Positions 5,771 through 10,980 of a stretch of DNA of 10,980 nucleotides are shown piece after piece. The notes under the pieces are model-generated. The model saw only the letters and a list, made by a program, of their open reading frames with translations. It did no database searches and had not been told where the DNA came from. Origin of the DNA: DAOTXK01 sp034435395 (GTDB lineage: Bacteria > Chloroflexota > Anaerolineae > Aggregatilineales > Ch27). The stretch is taken from positions 1 to 10,980 of the forward strand of contig DAOTXK010000275.1 in NCBI GenBank assembly GCA_034435395.1, given 5' to 3'. Each line of letters begins with the position of its first letter. Position 1 is the stretch's first letter. The translations under genes and the position numbers were made by a program.

Positions 5771-6532
5771 ATGCAGGACTTTATCGCGCTGGCAGAGCGG
5801 CTGGCCGAGGCCAGCGCCGCCATCATCACCCGTTATTATCGGACCAGGGTCGCCGTCGATAATAAGGCGGATGGCTCGCCCGTCACCGTCGCCGACCGGG
5901 AGGCGGAAGCCGCCATGCGCGCCCTGATCCGGGAGGCGTTCCCCGATCACGGCATCATCGGCGAGGAATACGGCAATCACCAGCCGGACGCCCCTTACCA
6001 GTGGACGCTGGACCCCATCGACGGCACCAAAAACTTCCTGGCTGGCAGTTTCCTGTTCGGCACGCTGATCGGGCTGCTGAAAGATGGCCAGCCGATCCTG
6101 GGCGCGCTCAACCATCCGCTGACCGGCCATCTGCTGATCGGCGCGGCGGGCCAGACGCGCCTTAACGGCCAGCCGGTCAACGTGCGCCCCTGCGCCCGCC
6201 TTGAGGACGCGGTGCTGCTGGCCTCCACCCACGTCAGCGTGGCCCGCTACGCCGACATGGCCGCTTATGAGGCGCTGACCCGCCGGGTCAGGCTGTACCG
6301 CACCTGGGGCGACTGTCACGGCTACTTCCTGCTGACCACCGGCTACGCCGACATCATGGTCGATCCGGTGATGAACCTGTGGGACCTGACCCCGCTGGTG
6401 CCCATCGTGGAAGGAGCGGGTGGGCGGATCACCGACTGGCGCGGGGGGCCGGTCATCGGCGGCATGGGCGCTGTGGCGACGGCGGGGGCGCTCCACCAGG
6501 CGGTGATCCGGGCCTTGAACCCGTCGTCGTGA
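5771..6532 (+). CDS. hisN: Histidinol-phosphatase, inositol-monophosphatase family (HisN type)
   Basis: This 253-residue cytoplasmic enzyme most likely removes phosphate from histidinol phosphate, the penultimate part of histidine synthesis. It belongs to the Mg-dependent inositol monophosphatase superfamily. The metal ligands are visible: E65 in GEE, D81 and D84 in LDPIDGTKNF, and D205 in NLWDLTP. The stretch RTWGDCHGY (177-185) with VDPVMNLWD is the signature that separates HisN-type members from plain inositol monophosphatases or CysQ. I chose the ATG at 5771 because AGGAG lies 6 bases upstream and the protein then has normal family length; the open frame back to 5597 shows no family similarity. 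It is not next to other his genes. Inositol-1-phosphate or another sugar phosphate as the substrate remains possible. Confidence 0.88.
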   Translation: MQDFIALAERLAEASAAIITRYYRTRVAVDNKADGSPVTVADREAEAAMRALIREAFPDHGIIGEEYGNHQPDAPYQWTLDPIDGTKNFLAGSFLFGTLIGLLKDGQPILGALNHPLTGHLLIGAAGQTRLNGQPVNVRPCARLEDAVLLASTHVSVARYADMAAYEALTRRVRLYRTWGDCHGYFLLTTGYADIMVDPVMNLWDLTPLVPIVEGAGGRITDWRGGPVIGGMGAVATAGALHQAVIRALNPSS

Positions 6533-6590
6533 CGCCCGGATCGGGGGAGTGGCGGCCCTTCTCCAGCATACCTGTCCGATCTGGCTCCAA

Positions 6591-6611
6591 CCGGGCAGTT
6601 GCCCTGCCCGG
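6591..6611 (+). other. 7-bp perfect hairpin
   Basis: CCGGGCA (6591-6597) and TGCCCGG (6605-6611) form a perfect stem around a 7-base loop. It lies just before the stronger terminator at 6620-6656. Without a T-tract it is probably a 3'-end stability element or a first part of the termination region. Confidence 0.4.
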
Positions 6612-6619
6612 CAATGCCC

Positions 6620-6656
6620 CTCCCCATCGCCGTCCAGGGCCGATGGGGAGTGTTTT
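6620..6656 (+). terminator. Intrinsic terminator after the hisN-like gene
   Basis: CTCCCCATCG (6620-6629) pairs perfectly over 10 bp with CGATGGGGAG (6641-6650) around an 11-base loop, and is followed at once by TGTTTTG. This is the strongest terminator in the window. It separates the phosphatase from the kinase gene and directly abuts the kinase promoter candidate. Confidence 0.85.
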
Positions 6657-6657
6657 G

Positions 6658-6666
6658 TGCTACAAT
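6658..6666 (+). promoter_or_regulatory. Candidate extended -10 promoter of the kinase gene
   Basis: TGCTACAAT combines a TG-n extension with the -10 hexamer TACAAT at 6661-6666. No good -35 box lies 16-18 bases upstream, where the terminator stem sits, which fits an extended -10 type. The start would be near 6673, about 40 bases before the ATG at 6714. Confidence 0.45.
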
Positions 6667-6713
6667 GCGTCAGGAGATCGCCCGCTACCCCAGGCTGAGA
6701 CAGGATAAGGCGG

Positions 6714-8804
6714 ATGGCGCAGCACGATTTGAGCGGTCGGCAGGTCGGGAAGTACAGACTCCTGGAGCGGATCGGCAGCGGCGGCATGGCGGCGGTCTAC
6801 CGCGCCCAGCAGACCAACATCGACCGCCAGGTCGCCGTCAAGATCATGCTGCCCGATCTGGCGCGCGACCCCGACTTCGTCCGCCGCTTTGAGCGCGAGG
6901 CCAACACCATCGCCCAACTGGAACATCCCCACATCCTGCCGGTGTACGACTATGGGCTGGACGAAGCCCAGCAACTGGTTTACCTGGTCACCCGGCTGAT
7001 GACCGGCGGCACGCTGGAAGAGCGGCTGGTCGACCGGGGCCCGCTCTCCCTGGCGGAAGCGGAGCGGGTGCTGGAGCAGTTGGGCGGCGCGCTCCACCAC
7101 GCCCACCAGCGAGGGGTCTTCCACCGCGACCTGAAGCCCAGCAACGTGCTGCTGGACGAGTTCGGCAACGTGTATCTCACCGACTTCGGCATCGCCAAAC
7201 TCAAGGACGTGACGGCGCTCACCCACACCGGCCTGGTGATGGGCACGCCCGCCTACATGGCCCCGGAACAGTGGCGTGGGGACCCGATCGACGGGCGGGC
7301 CGACATCTACGCCCTGGGCGTCCTGCTTTACCAGATGCTGACCGGCCAGCTCCCCTTCGACGCGCCGACGCCCCCTCAGATGATGTACCTGCACCTGGAA
7401 CAGGAGCCGCCGCTGCTGGCCGACAAGGTGGCCGGGCTGCCAGCGGGGATCGACACCGTGGTCCACCAGGCGCTGGCCAAAGATCGGGAGTGGCGCTTCG
7501 CCAGTGCCGCGGAGATGGTGGCGGCGTTTGCGGGGGCGGCCCACGCCGGTACGTTTATCCTGCCCCGGGGGCAGTCCACCGCCCGCCGGGAAGCCCCGCC
7601 GCTCCCCGCTGACTGGTCCGCGCCAGCCACGCCGGTCTCAACCCCTCTGCCGCGAGGGGCCGCGCCGCCGGGCGGCCCGCCCTATGCTCCCCCGCCTCGC
7701 CACGGGCCGGGACCGGGACGAACGCCCCCCGGCCGGGCGGCCCGGCGGGAAGGGCAGGGCTGCCTGCGCCTGTCCGTCGCCCTGGGACGCGGGCGCTTCC
7801 GGATGTTTGTCGCCATCGCGGTGGGCATGATGGCCGTGGTCTGTGGCGGGCTGGCGATCCTGTCCGGCACGATGTTGATCGGGGGCCGGGGGCCAGGCGG
7901 CGGGTGGCCGATCGTGGGGGCGCTGACCACGCCGACGATCGACAGCGCCGGGGCTACCGCCGGGGCTGCCGCCGGGGCTACCGCCACGTTCACCCCCACT
8001 GCGACCGAGACCCCGACGCCTGTCCCGACGCTCACGCCCCTGCCCCCGACGCCCACACCCCTGCCGACGCAGCCCCTGCCGCCTACCCCCGTGCCCGGTT
8101 TTCAGCCGGCGGGCAGCAACGCCGCCTGGACGCCCATCTTCCGGTCCTTCAACGGCGTGCAGATGGCCCTGGTGCCGGTTGGCTGCTTCACCATGGGCTT
8201 TGACCAGGGCCGCCCCAACGAGCGCCCGGCCAACCCGCAGTGCTTTAACACCCCGTTCTGGATCGACCGCTTCGAGGTGACCAATGCCCAGTACGGCTCG
8301 GCGGGGGCGTTCGACGGCCCCAACCGCCCGCGCGATACCGTAACCTGGTACGAGGCGCAGCGCTTCTGCCAGAGCCGGGGCGCGCGGCTGCCCACCGAAG
8401 CGGAGTGGGAATATGCGGCGCGCGGCCCGAACAACTGGATTTACCCCTGGGGCAACACCTTTGACGAGAACCGGCTGGTCTGGCAGGGGAACTCCGGCGA
8501 CCAGACGGCGGAGGTGGGCAGCCGTCCGGGCGGCGCGTCCTGGGTGGGCGCTCAGGACATGAGCGGCAACCTGATGGAATGGGTCAGCAGCATCGTCGAC
8601 GACACCTTCCCCTATCCCTATAACGGGGCCGATGGACGGGAGAATCCTAACAGCACGGCCAAACGAGGCATTCGCGGCGGCGCGTGGGCCTTTGACCAGC
8701 ACGAGGCGGCGGCGACCGTCCGCACCGGCCTGGAGCCGTCGACGGCGGTCTTCGGGGTCGGCTTCCGCTGCGCCCGCGACTACCGCCCTGGCGACCTGAA
8801 CTGA
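6714..8804 (+). CDS. Transmembrane Ser/Thr protein kinase with C-terminal SUMF1-like domain
   Basis: This 696-residue protein has four parts. Residues 14-275 are a PknB/Hanks-type kinase: glycine loop GSGGMAAVY (21-29), ATP lysine K43, alpha-C E62, HRDLKPSN with D139, DFG D157 and APE 183-185. All catalytic residues are present, so it should be active in the cytoplasm. Residues about 280-360 are a Pro/Arg-rich juxtamembrane segment, and 363-390 is one transmembrane helix. Residues 403-462 are an Ala/Thr/Pro linker, and 472-690 are a SUMF1/FGE-like domain with RLPTEAEWEYAARG, PWGN, QDMSGNLMEWV, RGGAW and GFRCARD. That domain would lie outside the cell as a sensor. The segment after EVTNAQY is shorter than in full-length relatives. 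The C-terminal Cys pair used by true formylglycine-generating enzymes is missing; only C491, C510, C552 and C686 occur. Substrates are unknown. The ATG at 6714 follows an AGGATAAGG stretch. Confidence 0.93.
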   Translation: MAQHDLSGRQVGKYRLLERIGSGGMAAVYRAQQTNIDRQVAVKIMLPDLARDPDFVRRFEREANTIAQLEHPHILPVYDYGLDEAQQLVYLVTRLMTGGTLEERLVDRGPLSLAEAERVLEQLGGALHHAHQRGVFHRDLKPSNVLLDEFGNVYLTDFGIAKLKDVTALTHTGLVMGTPAYMAPEQWRGDPIDGRADIYALGVLLYQMLTGQLPFDAPTPPQMMYLHLEQEPPLLADKVAGLPAGIDTVVHQALAKDREWRFASAAEMVAAFAGAAHAGTFILPRGQSTARREAPPLPADWSAPATPVSTPLPRGAAPPGGPPYAPPPRHGPGPGRTPPGRAARREGQGCLRLSVALGRGRFRMFVAIAVGMMAVVCGGLAILSGTMLIGGRGPGGGWPIVGALTTPTIDSAGATAGAAAGATATFTPTATETPTPVPTLTPLPPTPTPLPTQPLPPTPVPGFQPAGSNAAWTPIFRSFNGVQMALVPVGCFTMGFDQGRPNERPANPQCFNTPFWIDRFEVTNAQYGSAGAFDGPNRPRDTVTWYEAQRFCQSRGARLPTEAEWEYAARGPNNWIYPWGNTFDENRLVWQGNSGDQTAEVGSRPGGASWVGAQDMSGNLMEWVSSIVDDTFPYPYNGADGRENPNSTAKRGIRGGAWAFDQHEAAATVRTGLEPSTAVFGVGFRCARDYRPGDLN
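7950..7985 (+). repeat. Three 12-bp tandem repeats in the kinase linker
   Basis: GGGGCTACCGCC occurs three times in a row, with one A-to-G change in the middle copy. It stays in frame and encodes GATA-GAAA-GATA (residues 413-424) of the extracytoplasmic linker. Such units can vary the linker length without breaking the frame. Confidence 0.85.
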
Positions 8805-8908
8805 CGGTCACTTCCCCGCCCCTGGTCGGAGGATCCACCTGGCCTGATGGTGGTCGGTTGATCCAGAATCGGCTATCATCGGCGGCGTTTGCGCGGCTCA
8901 GTTGCGAT

Positions 8909-8947
8909 GCTCAATCGCGCCGCGCCATCGCGCTGCGCCATCGCGCC
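8909..8947 (+). repeat. Three imperfect 13-bp tandem repeats upstream of the URO-D-like gene
   Basis: The units at 8922-8934 and 8935-8947 (GCGCCATCGCGCT/C) are 12/13 identical, and 8909-8921 matches them at about 11 of 13 positions. They end 25 bases before the ATG at 8972. They may be an operator array or a replication-slippage product; no binding protein can be named. Confidence 0.65.
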
Positions 8948-8971
8948 GTTTACAGGGGGGATATACGCCGC

Positions 8972-10111
8972 ATGAACGACCGCCAACGTTTTCTCGCCAC
9001 CATGCATTACCAGCCCCGCGACCGCCCGCCGATCTGCGACTTCAGCTTCTGGAACGAAACGCTGCCCATCTGGCATGAGCAGGGGCTGCCCCGCTGGGTC
9101 AACCGGACCAACAGCGATGCCTTCTTCGGCATGGACCGGCTGCTGAACGATTGCGGGGCCGGCATCAGCGTGGACCTGTCGCCCGCCTTTGAAGAGAAGG
9201 TCATCGAGGATCGCGGCGACCATGAGGTCTTCCAGCAAGCGGACGGGGTGCGCGTGCTGCGCAAAAAATTTATGGGGTCGATCCCGAAGCACCTGGGCCA
9301 CCTGCTGGTGGACCGGGCGAGCTGGGAAAAACACTACAAGCCCCGCCTGGACCCGGATCATCCCTCCCGCTATCCGGCGGACTGGGAGGCGCGCGTCCGG
9401 ACGTGGCGCGATCCGGACCGGACGGACCCGGTCATCCTGCCCGGCGGCAGCCTGTACGGCAAGCTCCGCGACTGGATGGGCATGGAGAACCTCGCCCTGC
9501 TGATTTACGACGATCCGGTCCTGTTCGAGGAGATGGTGACCACCGTCGCCGACTGCATCATCGGGACGCTGACCCGGCTGTTGGAGACCGGCGGACGCTT
9601 CGAAGCCTGCGGCATGTGGGAGGATATGGCCTACCGGGCCGGGCCGCTGATCAGCCCTCAACATTTCCAGCGGTACCTGGTGCCGCACTACCGGCGCATC
9701 AGCGACCTGGTGCGGCGCTACGGGGTGGATGTGATCTGGGTGGACTGCGACGGCAAGATCGACGCCCTGGTCCCGTTGTGGCTGGACGCCGGGATCAACT
9801 GCATGTTCCCGGTGGAGGTCGGCACCTGGGGCGGGGACCCCATCCGGTTCCGCCAGCAGTACGGCAGGGACCTGCTCCTGATGGGCGGCTTCGACAAAAA
9901 AATCCTGGCCCGCTCTCGCGAGGCCATCGCGGCGGAAATCTACCGCCTGCTGCCCCTGGTGGAAGAAGGCGGGTACATCGGCTTCTGCGATCACCGCGTG
10001 CCGCCGGACGTGCCGCTGGCCAATTACTGGTTCTACCTGGAGACGGTCCGCGAGGTGTGGGCCAAGGGCGTCAACCTCAAGCCGATGGGGAAGCTGGAGC
10101 GGCCAGTCTGA
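8972..10111 (+). CDS. Uroporphyrinogen-decarboxylase-family protein (methyltransferase-like branch)
   Basis: This 379-residue protein has the URO-D/MtaA-type TIM-barrel fold, recognised from its start RQRFLATMHYQPRDRPP. Later motifs are PGGSLYGKLRDWMGMENL (about 157-174), the VDCDGKID strand (257-264), LDAGINCMFPVE (271-282), LLMGGFDKK (302-310) and DHRVPPDV (340-347). It lacks the arginine-rich N-terminal signature of true HemE, so haem synthesis is unlikely. Relatives act in corrinoid-linked methyl transfer or have no known substrate. C259, C277, C339 and H341 could supply a metal site, but the classical H-x-C zinc motif of MtaA/MtbA is not evident. No corrinoid protein gene is adjacent. 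I chose the ATG at 8972 because the family homology starts here and AGGGGGG lies 11 bases upstream; the frame is open back to 8858 without family resemblance. Confidence 0.85.
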   Translation: MNDRQRFLATMHYQPRDRPPICDFSFWNETLPIWHEQGLPRWVNRTNSDAFFGMDRLLNDCGAGISVDLSPAFEEKVIEDRGDHEVFQQADGVRVLRKKFMGSIPKHLGHLLVDRASWEKHYKPRLDPDHPSRYPADWEARVRTWRDPDRTDPVILPGGSLYGKLRDWMGMENLALLIYDDPVLFEEMVTTVADCIIGTLTRLLETGGRFEACGMWEDMAYRAGPLISPQHFQRYLVPHYRRISDLVRRYGVDVIWVDCDGKIDALVPLWLDAGINCMFPVEVGTWGGDPIRFRQQYGRDLLLMGGFDKKILARSREAIAAEIYRLLPLVEEGGYIGFCDHRVPPDVPLANYWFYLETVREVWAKGVNLKPMGKLERPV

Positions 10112-10178
10112 CAATCCCCGCCGTGCCCGCGCCGACGGCCCGACTGAGGGCGATGGGAGACCGCTGGCCGGAACCGCC

Positions 10179-10980
10179 TCATAGCAGGATGGCGACTGGA
10201 TTCTCCAGCGCGTCGCGCAACGTCCCCATGAACCGGGCCGCTGCCGCGCCGTCGACCGCCCGGTGATCGACCGACAGTGTCATGGTCATCACCGGCCTGA
10301 GGACCGGCTGCTCGTCCGCGTCCGGCAGGAAACGCCGCTCGATCCGGCCCACCGCCAGGATGGCCACCTGCGGCGGGTTGATGATGGCCGTGAAGTGGTC
10401 GATGCCGAACATGCCCAGGTTGGAGAGGGTGAACGTGCCGTCGGCCACGTCTTCCGGGCGGAGCCGCCCGGCCCGCGCCCGCGCCGCCAGATCGGCCACC
10501 TCCGCGCCCAGCTGGATCAGCCCTTTGCGGTCGGCATGGTGGACGACCGGCACGATCAGCCCTTCCTCCAGGGCCACCGCCACCCCGATGTGAACGTCCG
10601 GCATCCGTATGATCTGGTCATGGTAAAACAGGCTGTTCAGGGCCGGATGCTGGCGCAGCGCCCAGGCGCAGGCTTTGACCAGGAAGGCCGTCACCGAGAT
10701 GGAGGGCTGGCCCTCGCGGAGCCGCTCGTTGGCGTAGGCGCGGGCGGCCAGCGCTTCGGTCATGTCCGCGCTGGCGGTGAAGGTGATGTGCGGGGCCTGC
10801 TGGTAGCTGGCCTGCATGCGCTCGGCGATGGTGCGGCGCAGCCCCTCCAGGGGGATGGCCACCGGTCCGGCAGCCGGAGCGGGGCGGACCGGCGCGGCGG
10901 CTGACGCAGCCCCTTCCACGTCGGCGGCCTGGACGCGGCCCCGCGGCCCGCGGCCCGTGACCGCTGCCAGGTCGAGGCCC
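10179..10980 (-). CDS. Dihydrolipoamide acyltransferase E2 component, C-terminal part
   Basis: The frame runs from beyond the right edge to a TGA at 10181-10179, giving the last 266 residues. At the window edge, LDLAAVTGRGPRGRVQAADV is the end of a peripheral-subunit-binding domain, which holds E1 or E3. An Ala/Pro linker of about 20 residues follows. The catalytic core then starts PLEGLRRTIAERMQASYQQAPHIT and ends with the active-site motif SVDHRAVDG, in which the His (codon at 10265-10263) and Asp serve acyl transfer to CoA. The core also has FTLSNLGMFGIDHFTAIINPPQ, typical of 2-oxoacid dehydrogenase E2. Lipoyl domain and start lie outside the window. Pyruvate, branched-chain, acetoin or 2-oxoglutarate complexes cannot be told apart from this piece. 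It converges with the URO-D-like gene, with 67 bases between and no clear terminator. Confidence 0.93.
   Translation of the reverse strand, partial: GLDLAAVTGRGPRGRVQAADVEGAASAAAPVRPAPAAGPVAIPLEGLRRTIAERMQASYQQAPHITFTASADMTEALAARAYANERLREGQPSISVTAFLVKACAWALRQHPALNSLFYHDQIIRMPDVHIGVAVALEEGLIVPVVHHADRKGLIQLGAEVADLAARARAGRLRPEDVADGTFTLSNLGMFGIDHFTAIINPPQVAILAVGRIERRFLPDADEQPVLRPVMTMTLSVDHRAVDGAAAARFMGTLRDALENPVAILL

Noticed and set aside
5726..7544. Minus-strand frames of 353 and 294 codons opposite hisN and the kinase
   Set aside because: Both are antisense shadows of genes with all catalytic motifs, and they span the strong plus-strand terminator and kinase promoter.
8128..8781. Kinase C-terminal domain as an active formylglycine-generating enzyme
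   Set aside because: The required C-terminal cysteine pair is absent, and the domain is shortened.
8909..8947. CRISPR array
   Set aside because: The repeats are 13 bases, contiguous and without spacers.
8876..10114. 412-codon open frame opposite the URO-D-like gene
   Set aside because: It mirrors a clearly homologous plus-strand gene almost end to end. Long antisense frames are expected in GC-rich DNA, and it resembles no protein family.
1..10980. A selenoprotein gene within the window that would use the tRNA-Sec
   Set aside because: None of the recognised proteins shows an in-frame UGA at a catalytic position. The OsmC-like protein has cysteines at both active sites.

Overview
The window is GC-rich bacterial DNA, and the only AT-rich stretches lie between genes. 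The gene content is chromosomal housekeeping plus regulation, with no phage, transposon or CRISPR signature. My best guess is a member of the Chloroflexota (Anaerolineae-like). The reasons are a membrane Ser/Thr kinase fused to a shortened SUMF1-like domain, many extended-family enzymes, and overall codon use. This is inference; no marker gene in the window settles the phylum.

Left part (1-4794), almost all on the minus strand. After the last codons of an unrecognised plus-strand gene come two related small genes of unknown function (87-464 and 792-1178), each under its own AT-rich upstream region. Next, reading in the minus direction, is a block of four genes: a membrane protein with an exported-type C-terminal domain (4794-4003), an ECF-type sigma factor (3882-3247), a signal-peptide-bearing alpha/beta hydrolase resembling platelet-activating-factor acetylhydrolase (3208-1985), and a zinc-finger anti-sigma factor (1782-1495). 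The sigma and anti-sigma genes are separated by the hydrolase, which suggests the secreted hydrolase belongs to the sigma factor's own regulon.

Middle (4944-6532), plus strand. An OsmC/YhfA-type protein is followed by the clearest non-coding gene of the window, a selenocysteine tRNA (5455-5550). It has an 8-bp acceptor stem, 6-bp D stem, UCA anticodon and long variable arm, and sits between a good sigma70-type promoter and a terminator hairpin. The host therefore very likely decodes UGA as selenocysteine. A HisN-type histidinol-phosphatase of the inositol monophosphatase family follows, closed by a strong intrinsic terminator.

Right part (6714-10980). A 696-residue receptor-like Ser/Thr kinase carries one transmembrane helix, a Pro/Thr-rich linker and a SUMF1-like C-terminal domain that lacks the catalytic cysteine pair. 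A URO-D-family protein, not HemE itself, comes next. Converging from the right edge on the minus strand is the C-terminal part of a dihydrolipoamide acyltransferase (E2), with the end of its peripheral-subunit-binding domain just inside the window.

The genes look like several small independent units rather than one pathway. The points most worth following are the tRNA-Sec, whose predicted transcription start coincides with its mature 5' end; the paralogous pair of unknown genes; the split sigma/anti-sigma locus; and the kinase with a degenerate SUMF1-like sensor domain.
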